The translations under genes and the position numbers were made by a program. From positions 1-8,532 of the forward strand of contig JAKFFF010000002.1 in the NCBI GenBank assembly GCA_036677145.1: a DNA stretch of 8,532 nt. Reading direction: 5' to 3'. A model generated the notes under the pieces. The model did not search any database. It saw nothing but the letters and a program-made list of their open reading frames with translations, and had not been told where the DNA came from. Below, in pieces: positions 1-6,374 of this stretch (position 1 is its first letter; the number at the start of each line of letters is the position of its first letter). The DNA is from CADEED01 sp036677145 (GTDB lineage Bacteria > Pseudomonadota > Gammaproteobacteria > Steroidobacterales > Steroidobacteraceae).

Positions 1-1509
1 GCGACGCTGGCCTTCGCGTTCAGCACGCTGCTGCCGCCGCTGCGACAGTTGAGTGCCGGGCAATATCTGCGCCTGAGCCTGGGCAAGCTGCTCGGCGGGG
101 CGGCCATCTGCATCGGCATCGGTCTGTTCCCGGTGCTGGAAGGCATCGAGAGGACAGTGTTCAGCCTGGTGAAGTCCGAGTCCGCGGCGGAAATCACGCG
201 GCACTTCACCTGGCTGGCGCCGCTCGTGACCGGTGCATTGAGCGTGCGTCAGGCCGGCAAGTCCGGCGCGCACGCGGGCTCGTTCGCGATCGCGGGCCTC
301 ACGCTCGTGCTTATCGGTCTGTTCACGCTGCTCTACCACCTCGCGCATCACACCGGGCTGCTCTCATCGAATCTCTTCTCCGTCTGGCTGGGCTTGTCGC
401 TGTTGTTCGCGTTCACTTGCGACATCAACGCGATCTCGATGCACAGCTATTACCGCAGCCGGCTGGCCGAAGCTTTCCTGCCCGAAGTCGGCCCGGCGCA
501 CGGAGATGCCGCGCGTCATCCGGCCCTGTTCCGGCTCGCCGATGTGCGCGCCGAATCCGGCGGCCCGTTCCACATCATCAACACCACGCTGAACACGACC
601 AGTTCGACCGACGCCAAGCGGCGGGCGCGTAACGGCGAGAACATGATCCTCACTCCGCTGTATTGCGGGTCGTCGGCGACCGGCTATCGCCGCACGACGA
701 ACTACCTGAATGGCGCGCTGACGTTATCGACGGCGTTCGCGGTTTCGGGCGCCGCGGTCGATCCGGATACGTACGCGACGAAATCGCGGCCCGTGAGTTT
801 CCTGATGACGCTGCTGAACGTGCGGCTCGGTGTGTGGGTTGCGAATCCGCATCGCGAGCCGCGCCGGTGGCGCTGGCCCGCGTGGTACCAGCTCATGCTG
901 CGCGAGATGCTGGGTATCGGACTCGATGAGAAGCAGGCCCGCATCCACTTGTCCGACGGCGGGCATTTCGAAAACCTCGGTGTCTACGAACTGCTGCGAC
1001 GCCGCTGCCGCTACATCGTCGTCAGCGATGCCGGCGCCGATCCCGATGCGACGCTCGCCGACCTGGCGCAGGCCGTACAAAGGGCGCGCGCCGACTTCGG
1101 CGCTGACGTGAACATCTGCGCGGATCCGCTGTTTCACCGCGATGAGGAACTGCCGCGATCACGCGTGCACCTGGTGGGCGACATCATCTATGCCGACGGC
1201 AGCCGTGGAGAAATCCTGTACCTCAAGGCGCTGGTGCGCACGGATCTGAGCGCCGACATCTACGGGTACTGGCGCACGAATCCCGCGTTCCCGAATCAGC
1301 CGACGTCCGACCAGTTCTACGGCGAGATGCAATTCGATAGTTACCGCGAACTCGGCCGCCAGCTCACGGAGGGCATCGTCGGAGACGCGGCAGGCGGAAT
1401 CGAGGGCGTGTTCGCGCGCTGGCGCGCGCCCGCGGCCGCGCGGGTCATGAACGCGATTCAGAGCGGCTCGGGTCTGAGCGCGACGGCCCAGTTGCCGCAG
1501 GGCGGCTGA
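1..1509 (+). CDS. Patatin-like phospholipase, membrane-associated, C-terminal part (5' truncated by window)
   Basis: The reading frame is open from base 1 with no start, so the gene begins upstream; 502 residues are visible, ending in TGA at 1507. The first ~145 residues hold about four hydrophobic segments (roughly 31-47, 68-82, 94-115, 124-145). A soluble region follows with the patatin-family elements FHIINTTLN (190-197), AVSGAAVDPD (247-256) and, most tellingly, SDGGHFENLGVYELL (318-332). In patatin-type lipid acyl hydrolases the Asp of DGG/DGA is one half of the Ser-Asp dyad, so D319 is the likely catalytic Asp. The GxSxG nucleophile motif and the glycine-rich oxyanion loop are not visible and should lie upstream. 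The expected role is phospholipid or acyl-ester hydrolysis at the inner membrane; the substrate cannot be inferred. An internal TTG at 49 is not a credible start because coding continues before it. The gene is convergent with the M56 peptidase gene, 52 bp away. Confidence 0.82.
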   Translation, partial: ATLAFAFSTLLPPLRQLSAGQYLRLSLGKLLGGAAICIGIGLFPVLEGIERTVFSLVKSESAAEITRHFTWLAPLVTGALSVRQAGKSGAHAGSFAIAGLTLVLIGLFTLLYHLAHHTGLLSSNLFSVWLGLSLLFAFTCDINAISMHSYYRSRLAEAFLPEVGPAHGDAARHPALFRLADVRAESGGPFHIINTTLNTTSSTDAKRRARNGENMILTPLYCGSSATGYRRTTNYLNGALTLSTAFAVSGAAVDPDTYATKSRPVSFLMTLLNVRLGVWVANPHREPRRWRWPAWYQLMLREMLGIGLDEKQARIHLSDGGHFENLGVYELLRRRCRYIVVSDAGADPDATLADLAQAVQRARADFGADVNICADPLFHRDEELPRSRVHLVGDIIYADGSRGEILYLKALVRTDLSADIYGYWRTNPAFPNQPTSDQFYGEMQFDSYRELGRQLTEGIVGDAAGGIEGVFARWRAPAAARVMNAIQSGSGLSATAQLPQGG

Positions 1510-1521
1510 CAATCACGGATG

Positions 1522-1542
1522 GCGCGGATTTCGCGGCCGCGC
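1522..1542. other. GC-rich hairpin between convergent genes
   Basis: A 6-bp perfect inverted repeat, GCGCGG (1522-1527) and CCGCGC (1537-1542), with a 9-nt loop lies in the 52-bp gap between the two convergent stop codons. No T-tract follows on either strand, so it is not a canonical intrinsic terminator, though it could slow polymerase or block 3' exonucleases. Nothing else is visible in this gap. Confidence 0.3.
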
Positions 1543-1561
1543 TATCGAGTAAGTAGTTCGG

Positions 1562-2908
1562 CTACAGCCCGGCTTGGGTGGATGCCTGCCGTCCGCAAGG
1601 ATCCTGGCAGCGGCGGTTCACGTGTATTTCCAGGCCAAAGCGGTCCGCCAGTAGTTTGGTGACGGTTCCTTGCAGCGCGTGCGGGTCGAAGTGTTCGGGG
1701 TCGCTGAAGGGATGCGGCAGCTGTGCCTGGACGTCGTAGCGCGCATCGTCCAGCGTCGAATCGAAGCCCACGACCTTGACGGTGTCGACGCCGTAGGCGA
1801 TCGCGACGAGATCGCGCAACGAGCTGTTGTGGATCACGACGAGGTTTCCGTGCGTGGTGATCGTGCGCGGTGGCGGCGCGGCGCTGTCCGCCGGCTGAAT
1901 GGATACCACCGCCGAATCGAGGGCGGTCGCGTAACCACGCAACAGGGTGTAGCGGTGCAGGGCGTCGTCGAATGCGCCGGCGAACACCGGCACGGTGGCG
2001 ACGACCAGCGTGCACATCGACAACACGGACGCCTTGAGGAATCCGAGCGACACCGGGCGGGCGTCGCCGAGGATCTGGCGAATGCGCTGGGTCAGGTCGC
2101 CCGCAATGGCCGAGGGCGCGTGACTGCCGCGGGCGTGAGCGCAGCAGTGCCGGCAGACTTCGAGAATCCCCGCGGCGTATTCGGCCGGATCGTGGCCGCT
2201 GTCGAGCACGGCTTCGTCGCAGGCGCGCTCGCGCTCCTCGAGCATGCGGCGCCCGATCCACCAGACGAGTGGATAGAACCAGAACAACACTTCGACGAGA
2301 CGGTGGAAATTCGCCTTGAGGTTGTCGCGGCGCGAGATGTGTTCGCGCTCGTGCGCGAGTACGGCTTCGAACTGCGGCGCGGTCAGTTTCCCGAGCAGCG
2401 CGGACGGCAGCAACACCACCGGCTGAAGGACACGCGCCGCGGAGGGTTCGATATCCTCGTCCGTGACGCGCGCATCCGGCGGTGCGCCCGGCGCCGGCCG
2501 TGCTGCCCGGGAAATCCTGTCCGCGGCGCTCCAGGCCATGAACCAGCGCAGCGCGACGAAGAAGGCGCCCGCTGCCCAGACCGCGAGCAGCAGGATTTCA
2601 AAGGCTGAATTCGCGGCGGTACTTGCGACTCCCGGCGCGCCGAGCGCACTCGTCGGCGAAACAACTGGCGCGGCGACACTGATGGCTTCGTCGAAGAAGG
2701 CCGGCTGGACCGGCACCGGAGGCAGCAGCCCGGCCCAGGCGCCAACCGTATACAGCGCCGCAAAGGGAAACAGGAACTTCAGCGACGCGAGCAGCCACAG
2801 CCAGTGACGCATCGCGGCGCTGTTCGCGCGCAGCCCGAATGTCAGCAGCCACACGCCGCCGCAGAACAGCGTCGATTGCCACAGGTGATCGAGCAGCGCG
2901 CCGCTCAT
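1562..2908 (-). CDS. M56 (BlaR1/MecR1-like) membrane zinc metallopeptidase with TIGR03435-like C-terminal domain
   Basis: This 448-residue protein has the M56 layout. Hydrophobic segments lie near 10-28, 36-56 and 103-125. The zinc site is HEREH at 186-190 (HExxH), with the family's downstream acidic stretch ERACDEAVL at 227-235 supplying the likely third ligand. A re-entrant or membrane segment lies near 205-220 and a last membrane helix at 294-312. In BlaR1/MecR1 the last helix leads to a penicillin-binding sensor. Here the ~135-residue tail resembles the TIGR03435 domain instead: VVSIQPA (335-339 region), SLRDLVAIAYGV (363-374), VVGFDSTLDDARYDVQAQ (379-396) and LLADRFGLEIHV (419-430). That domain normally runs on for many more residues, so the tail looks short. 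The ATG overlaps the stop of the upstream repressor gene (ATGA), implying translational coupling. The inferred role is a membrane sensor that inactivates the BlaI-type repressor when its ligand appears. Confidence 0.88.
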   Translation of the reverse strand: MSGALLDHLWQSTLFCGGVWLLTFGLRANSAAMRHWLWLLASLKFLFPFAALYTVGAWAGLLPPVPVQPAFFDEAISVAAPVVSPTSALGAPGVASTAANSAFEILLLAVWAAGAFFVALRWFMAWSAADRISRAARPAPGAPPDARVTDEDIEPSAARVLQPVVLLPSALLGKLTAPQFEAVLAHEREHISRRDNLKANFHRLVEVLFWFYPLVWWIGRRMLEERERACDEAVLDSGHDPAEYAAGILEVCRHCCAHARGSHAPSAIAGDLTQRIRQILGDARPVSLGFLKASVLSMCTLVVATVPVFAGAFDDALHRYTLLRGYATALDSAVVSIQPADSAAPPPRTITTHGNLVVIHNSSLRDLVAIAYGVDTVKVVGFDSTLDDARYDVQAQLPHPFSDPEHFDPHALQGTVTKLLADRFGLEIHVNRRCQDPCGRQASTQAGL

Positions 2909-3303
2909 CTGGTCTTGTCCTTGCCCGCGCCCTTGCCCGCGTGTTCACGCAGCAGCTTCTGCGCGTCTTCGATGTCTTCGTTCGAGATCTTGCCCATCTC
3001 GACCAGGTGGGCCATCACGGGACCGGCGCTGCCGCCGAACAGGCCTAACAACTCTCTCAGGAGGCGTGTCTGGACAGAGGCGCGTGAAGTCGTGGCCTCG
3101 AACACGTGCGCATTGCCGATCTTCTTCGTGCGGCGCACCGCGCCTTTCGCTTCCAGCCGGTACACCATCGTCTGCACGGTGGTGTAGGCGGGGCGGTCGC
3201 GTTTCACGATGGCCTCGTGGATCTCGCGGATGGAACGCGGCCCGTGGCCCCAAAGCTCACCCATGATGCGCAACTCGATCGGACTCAGTTTCGGCTCGGC
3301 CAC
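2905..3303 (-). CDS. BlaI/MecI/CopY-family transcriptional repressor
   Basis: The protein has 132 residues, the usual size for the family. A winged helix-turn-helix spans about 5-70 (LSPIELRIMGELW, then the recognition-helix region AYTTVQTMVYRLEAKG at 39-54, then a basic wing VRRTKK). A C-terminal helical dimerisation region follows (77-121), ending in a Lys/Gly-rich tail. The start is GTG at 3303, supported by AGGAG six bases upstream; no better in-frame ATG exists. It is expected to bind operator dyads as a dimer and repress its own operon until the co-encoded M56 peptidase triggers its cleavage or release. Two BlaI-like dyads lie directly upstream. Its stop overlaps the start of the peptidase gene by 4 nt. 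The family also includes copper- and penicillin-responsive members; I see no nearby lactamase or copper gene to choose between them. Confidence 0.92.
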   Translation of the reverse strand: MAEPKLSPIELRIMGELWGHGPRSIREIHEAIVKRDRPAYTTVQTMVYRLEAKGAVRRTKKIGNAHVFEATTSRASVQTRLLRELLGLFGGSAGPVMAHLVEMGKISNEDIEDAQKLLREHAGKGAGKDKTR

Positions 3304-3315
3304 GACGGCTCCTTA

Positions 3316-3331
3316 CACTACAGCTGTGGTC
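3316..3331. promoter_or_regulatory. BlaI-like operator dyad, proximal site
   Basis: The core ACTACA-GC-TGTGGT (3317-3330) is a near-perfect inverted repeat with one broken pair and matches 11 of 14 positions of the TACTACA-NN-TGTAGTA consensus. Its centre is 21 bp from that of the other dyad, two helical turns, so two dimers would sit on the same DNA face. It covers the predicted transcription start. Confidence 0.6.
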
Positions 3332-3332
3332 T

Positions 3333-3362
3333 ACTCTATGACGCGTGTAGTAGAGGTTGCAA
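3333..3362 (-). promoter_or_regulatory. Candidate sigma-70 promoter of the repressor-peptidase operon
   Basis: Read on the minus strand, TTGCAA (3357-3362) could be a -35 and TAGAGT (3333-3338) a -10, with an 18-bp spacer; each matches 4 of 6 consensus bases. Transcription would begin near 3326, giving a leader of about 22 nt that contains the AGGAG ribosome site. The match is modest, but both BlaI-like dyads fall on exactly this segment, which supports the assignment. Confidence 0.45.
3337..3352. promoter_or_regulatory. BlaI-like operator dyad, distal site
   Basis: Read on the plus strand the site is TATGACG-CG-TGTAGTA. The BlaI/MecI consensus as I know it is TACTACA-NN-TGTAGTA; here the right half is perfect and the left half keeps 4 of 7, so 11 of 14 in total. 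It sits in the spacer of the proposed promoter, where a bound dimer would block RNA polymerase. Confidence 0.55.
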
Positions 3363-3389
3363 CCGCGATTTGCCGGTGCATCGCGGCAA
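3363..3389. other. Two overlapping, mutually exclusive hairpins downstream of the LysR gene
   Basis: CCGCGAT (3363-3369) pairs with ATCGCGG (3380-3386) around a 10-nt loop, while TTGCCG (3370-3375) pairs with CGGCAA (3384-3389) around an 8-nt loop. The arms overlap, so only one forms at a time. The segment follows the LysR stop on the minus strand and might act as a weak terminator, but there is no T-tract. It also abuts the -35 of the repressor operon. Confidence 0.25.
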
Positions 3390-3395
3390 CGGGCT

Positions 3396-4289
3396 TCAGG
3401 TCGCGTTCGGCGTGGGACAGGGCTCACCGCCAAATTTCTCGAGCATCATGTCGATGAGCGCGCGCACTTTTCGGGGCGCGTTGCCGCCCGGAGGCCGGAC
3501 TATGTAAACGCCGGCTTCGGGCATCGGATGGTCCGGCAATAGCGCAATCAACGCGCCGCTCGCGATGTGTTCCTGGATCAGGAAATCGGGAAGCATCGCG
3601 ATACCCAGGCCCGCGAGCACTCCGGGCACCAGCGCCGCGCCGTTGTCCGCCGTGAATCGACCGTGCGGAAGAAACGTAACCACGCGGCCATCCTGTTCGA
3701 AACGCCAGGCCACCCCGGCCTGAGTCAGCGCGGGGTGGTTGCGCAGATCGTCAAGCGTGCGCGGCGCCGGATGTTTTTCGATGTAGCCCGGGCTCGCGAC
3801 GACGCGTCCGCCGAACGATGCGATGCGGCGCGCCACCAGGTTCGAATCGCCGAGATGGCCAAGACGGATGGCCGCGTCAAAGCCCTCGGCCACCAGGTCG
3901 ATCACCTTGTCGCTGTACGAACAGTGGATCTCGAGTTCAGGGTGCCGGGCGGCCAGCTCGGCGAGGACGGGCGCGAAGTGCGTGGCGCCGAAGGACAGCG
4001 GCGCCGAGACACGCAGCCGGCCGCGCACCGGTCCATCCGCGACGACCATGTCGCGCGCGGCCTCGGCTTCGGCGGTGATGCGTGTCGCATGATCGAGAAA
4101 GTTCGCGCCGGCCTCGGTGAGTGCCGCGCCGCGCGTGGTCCGCGTCAGGAGAACCGCGCCCAGGTCCTTCTCCAGGCGGGCGATGCGCCGGCTCACGATC
4201 GACTTACTCACACCCAGACGCTGGGCGGCAGACGTCAGGCCCCCGGTATCCGCAACCACCGTAAAGGCCTGAATATCCTCGATATCCAT
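3396..4289 (-). CDS. LysR-family transcriptional regulator, divergent from azoR
   Basis: The protein has 297 residues, the usual family length. The N-terminal winged HTH covers about 1-60 (IQAFTVVADTGGLTSAAQRLGVSKSIVSRRIARLEKDLG, then the wing LLTRTTRGAALTEAG). A linker helix precedes the type-2 periplasmic-binding-like effector domain (about 90-290), with the typical GRLRVSAPLSFG entry and an AALVPGVLAGLGIAMLPDFL segment. The ATG at 4289 has AGGA nine bases upstream, and the protein begins MDIEDIQAFTVVADTGG as expected for this subgroup. It is transcribed away from azoR across a 113-bp gap, the classic arrangement in which LysR controls the divergent gene and itself. The inducer cannot be read from sequence; a quinone, azo or electrophilic compound would suit an AzoR target. 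The final ~10 residues are Pro/Cys-containing and unremarkable. Confidence 0.93.
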   Translation of the reverse strand: MDIEDIQAFTVVADTGGLTSAAQRLGVSKSIVSRRIARLEKDLGAVLLTRTTRGAALTEAGANFLDHATRITAEAEAARDMVVADGPVRGRLRVSAPLSFGATHFAPVLAELAARHPELEIHCSYSDKVIDLVAEGFDAAIRLGHLGDSNLVARRIASFGGRVVASPGYIEKHPAPRTLDDLRNHPALTQAGVAWRFEQDGRVVTFLPHGRFTADNGAALVPGVLAGLGIAMLPDFLIQEHIASGALIALLPDHPMPEAGVYIVRPPGGNAPRKVRALIDMMLEKFGGEPCPTPNAT

Positions 4290-4307
4290 ACCAGCGTTCC
4301 TGTTTCA

Positions 4308-4322
4308 GCGACACAGCGTCGC
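4308..4322. promoter_or_regulatory. 15-bp interrupted dyad, candidate LysR operator
   Basis: GCGAC (4308-4312) and GTCGC (4318-4322) form a perfect inverted repeat around 5 bp, about 20 bp before the LysR start. LysR sites are typically 15-bp interrupted dyads near the regulator's own promoter, which fits, although the strict T-N11-A pattern is not met. A TAAAAT (minus strand, 4345-4350) could be the -10 for lysR, but no convincing -35 accompanies it. No clear azoR promoter was found in this gap. Confidence 0.3.
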
Positions 4323-4402
4323 CGTTTTCCCGGCTATTCACGCGATTTTAGGAACACCAACATGCGCCCATGACGAAACGAATTCAACAGGAAGGAGTGC
4401 TC

Positions 4403-5029
4403 ATGAAGTCCTTGTTGGTTATCAACAGCAGTGTTGCCCGCGAAGATTCCGTCTCCCGCGTGCTGGTCGAAGACACGGTCGAGAGGCTGCTCGCCGCCGA
4501 TCCGCGGGCGGCGGTGGTCCGCCGTGATCTGGGCCGCAGCCCCGTCCCTCATTTGACCGTCGACACGCTCGCCGGTGTGCGAGGCACGCCCGTCAGCGAC
4601 GCGGAGCGGCAGTCGCGGGCGTTATCCGATGAGCTCATCGCGGAGCTGCGCGCCGCGGACACAATCGTGATCGGTGCGCCGATGTACAACTTCGGTGTAC
4701 CGACCAGCCTGCGGGCCTGGTTCGACTACGTGTTGCGCGCGGGTGAAACCTTCTCCTACTCGGAGGCGGGTCCGAAGGGATTGCTCGCGGGCAAACGCGT
4801 CATCGTGATCGAGAGCCGCGGAGGCCTGTACAGCGAAGGTCCGGCGCAGGCCATCGATTTCCAGGAGCCGTACCTGCGGCACCTGCTCGGCTTCATCGGC
4901 ATCACCGACGTGAGCTTCGTGCACGCGGAGAAGATCGGCTACGGCCCCGATGCCCGCGCCGCAGCGATGGTGCACGCGCGGCAGGCCATCGCGGCGCTCG
5001 CAGCGCAGCCGCTGTCGCAAGCGGCCTGA
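4403..5029 (+). CDS. azoR: FMN-dependent NADH:azoreductase / NAD(P)H:quinone oxidoreductase
   Basis: The 208-residue flavodoxin-fold protein closely follows E. coli AzoR. Visible landmarks are MKSLLVINSSVARE (phosphate-binding N-terminal strand and loop), APMYNFGVPTSLRAWFDYVLRAGETFSYSEAGPKGL (92-127, FMN and substrate-binding core), ESRGG (137-141, FMN isoalloxazine contact) and LGFIGITDVSFVHAEKIGYGP (162-182). The enzyme is a cytoplasmic homodimer using NAD(P)H and FMN to reduce quinones and azo compounds by two electrons, a detoxification role. I chose ATG 4403 because GGAAGGAG lies just upstream with 5-nt spacing and the product then begins like the family. The in-frame ATG at 4370 would add 11 atypical residues containing that ribosome site. 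It is divergent from the LysR gene, its probable regulator, and convergent with the FAD reductase. Confidence 0.94.
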   Translation: MKSLLVINSSVAREDSVSRVLVEDTVERLLAADPRAAVVRRDLGRSPVPHLTVDTLAGVRGTPVSDAERQSRALSDELIAELRAADTIVIGAPMYNFGVPTSLRAWFDYVLRAGETFSYSEAGPKGLLAGKRVIVIESRGGLYSEGPAQAIDFQEPYLRHLLGFIGITDVSFVHAEKIGYGPDARAAAMVHARQAIAALAAQPLSQAA

Positions 5030-5036
5030 TGGCCGC
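5021..5036. other. Hairpin spanning the azoR stop codon
   Basis: GCGGCC (5021-5026) and GGCCGC (5031-5036) form a perfect 6-bp stem with a TGAT loop that contains the azoR TGA stop. There is no T-tract, so termination would not be canonical. The 9-mer CAGTCGCGC occurs at 5036-5044 and again at 5060-5068, a short direct repeat around the convergent gene ends. Confidence 0.3.
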
Positions 5037-5052
5037 AGTCGCGCGGCAAGGC

Positions 5053-6219
5053 CTAACAACAGTCGCGCAGCCCAATGGCCGGATCGGCGAGTTTCGCCCG
5101 GTCCGGCCGTGCGCGCGCCGCGATCAGCTTGCGGGCCGCCATCTGGTCCTTGGTGTGATTGACGGTTTCCACCGCGATGAGCTCGCCGCCTTTGAGGTAA
5201 CACACGCTGAATGCGCGCTCGGCCGGATCGCCGCGCAGCACCGCGTCGTCATGGCCGGCGGCGAGGCCGACGATGACCATCTTGAGGTCGTATTGATCGG
5301 ACCAGAACCAGGGCACCTTGTCGTGCACGGTAGTTAGTCCGAGGATGCTGAGCGCGGCGCTCGTTCCCTGCTCGAAGGCGTTGTCCACCGATTCCAGCCG
5401 TACGCGCGCGCCGTAGTGCGGGCTGGGATGGCGCGTGCAGTCGCCCGCCGCCCAGATGTGCGGGTCCGAGGTGCGGCAATATTCATCGACGAGGATGCCG
5501 CCATCGCACTCGAGCCCGGCAGCGCGCGCCAACGAATCGGCCGGTTCCACGCCGATCGCCGCCAGCACGAAGTCGGCGGCGCCTGACACCAGCTGAATTC
5601 CCGCGTTGCAAACGATCCTGACGCCGCGGCGGGCATGTTCCTCCTCATAGAAGCGTGAGACGACGGGCGATACGACCCGCGCCATCACGCGTTCCGCGGC
5701 TTCGAACACGGTCACTTCCAGGCCGGCCTCGCGAAAAGTCGCCGCCGCCTCGAGTCCGATGTAGCCGCCACCGATGATCGTGACGCGCCGGCCGGTGGCC
5801 ATCTGCCGGTGCAGGCGCTCGACGTCGGCGGCCGTGCGCAGATAGAACGGCCTGACGGATTCCCACTCCTGCGGGAGCAACCGCGGCCGGCTGCCCGTCG
5901 CGAGCAACAGGTGGTCGTATTCCACCGCCGAGCCATCGGCGATTTCCACGCGCCGCTGTGCGCGATCGAGGCCCACCGCCGCGAATCCGAGCCGCAGATC
6001 GACACCGTGCGCGAGGTAGTGGTCCGCGTGGCGAATCAGGAGCCGGTCGCGTTCGAGCGCTCCGGCCAGGTACTTCTTCGACAAGGGCGGACGCTGATAA
6101 GGCAGCAGATCCTCGTCACCAATCAAGGTGATAGCCCCGGTGTGACCACGCTTGCGCAGTGTTTCGATGGCTTGCGCGGCGGCCTGTCCGGCACCGAGGA
6201 TGACGACTCGTGAACTCAT
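5053..6219 (-). CDS. NAD(P)/FAD-dependent oxidoreductase, rubredoxin/ferredoxin reductase type, with internal deletion
   Basis: The protein has 388 residues with two Rossmann motifs: GAGQAAAQ (9-16) for FAD and GGGYIGLEAAA (150-160) for NAD(P)H. It also has the conserved ATGS (107-110), the FAD-binding WAAGDC (256-261) and a reductase C-terminal domain (PWFWSDQYDLKMVIVGLA, 303-320). Such enzymes pass electrons from NAD(P)H to rubredoxin, a [2Fe-2S] ferredoxin or putidaredoxin, often for oxygenases; no partner is encoded here. Between GVRIVCNAGI (199-208) and ADFVLAAIGVEP (215-226) only six residues remain, where homologues as I recall them carry about 15 more, forming a beta-hairpin of the NAD domain. 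The frame is intact on both sides. Start: ATG 6219 gives MSSRVVILGAG, typical of the family; GTG at 6228 is an in-frame alternative. Neither has a strong ribosome site. The C-terminus ends in Cys-Cys. Confidence 0.88.
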   Translation of the reverse strand: MSSRVVILGAGQAAAQAIETLRKRGHTGAITLIGDEDLLPYQRPPLSKKYLAGALERDRLLIRHADHYLAHGVDLRLGFAAVGLDRAQRRVEIADGSAVEYDHLLLATGSRPRLLPQEWESVRPFYLRTAADVERLHRQMATGRRVTIIGGGYIGLEAAATFREAGLEVTVFEAAERVMARVVSPVVSRFYEEEHARRGVRIVCNAGIQLVSGAADFVLAAIGVEPADSLARAAGLECDGGILVDEYCRTSDPHIWAAGDCTRHPSPHYGARVRLESVDNAFEQGTSAALSILGLTTVHDKVPWFWSDQYDLKMVIVGLAAGHDDAVLRGDPAERAFSVCYLKGGELIAVETVNHTKDQMAARKLIAARARPDRAKLADPAIGLRDCC

Positions 6220-6266
6220 GCGACTCACAGCGTATAGATAAGAATCCCACGGGGCTCAATTCCGGC

Positions 6267-6283
6267 CGCACCATTCTTGGGCG
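6267..6283. promoter_or_regulatory. NtrC-like dyad, distal, upstream of glnK (weak)
   Basis: The 17-mer CGCACCATTCTTGGGCG matches TGCACC-N5-GGTGCA at about 8 of 12 fixed positions; the left half is strong and the right half poor. Its centre is 30 bp, close to three helical turns, from the better proximal dyad, which is the reason to keep it. Confidence 0.35.
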
Positions 6284-6296
6284 TATGGCGTTGCAT

Positions 6297-6313
6297 CGCG
6301 CTAAATTAGTGCC
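6297..6313. promoter_or_regulatory. NtrC-like dyad, proximal, upstream of glnK
   Basis: The core GCGCTAAATTAGTGC (6298-6312) is a near-perfect inverted repeat with one broken pair and fits the NtrC pattern GCAC-YANNNTR-GTGC with one mismatch. Its centre is about 97 bp upstream of the predicted start of the sigma-54 promoter, close to the enhancer position known for E. coli glnA. NtrC bound here would activate glnK under nitrogen limitation. Confidence 0.5.
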
Positions 6314-6374
6314 ACAAGAAACGCAGTGCACATGGTCAATACCGAAATTGCCGCGTCCATGGGCTTTCGGGATA

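Noticed and set aside
1562..1640. Frameshift as the cause of the short tail of the M56 protein
   Set aside because: Reading the other minus-strand frames through and past the stop gave no sequence resembling the rest of a TIGR03435 domain, so simple truncation or divergence is preferred.
1670..2608. 312-codon plus-strand open frame opposite the M56 peptidase
   Set aside because: Its composition is Arg/Gly/Val-rich with no recognisable motif, and it is fully antisense to a gene with clear HExxH and membrane features.
3567..4373. 268-codon plus-strand open frame opposite the LysR gene
   Set aside because: It is antisense to a full-length LysR protein, has no family features and no credible ribosome site; it is a GC-bias shadow.
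4370..4402. Upstream ATG start for azoR
   Set aside because: It would place the strong GGAAGGAG ribosome site inside the coding region and add 11 residues not typical of AzoR; ATG 4403 is better.
6331..6346. IHF site between the NtrC dyads and the sigma-54 promoter of glnK
   Set aside because: The CAAT-N6-ATTG dyad there does not satisfy WATCAANNNNTTR on either strand.
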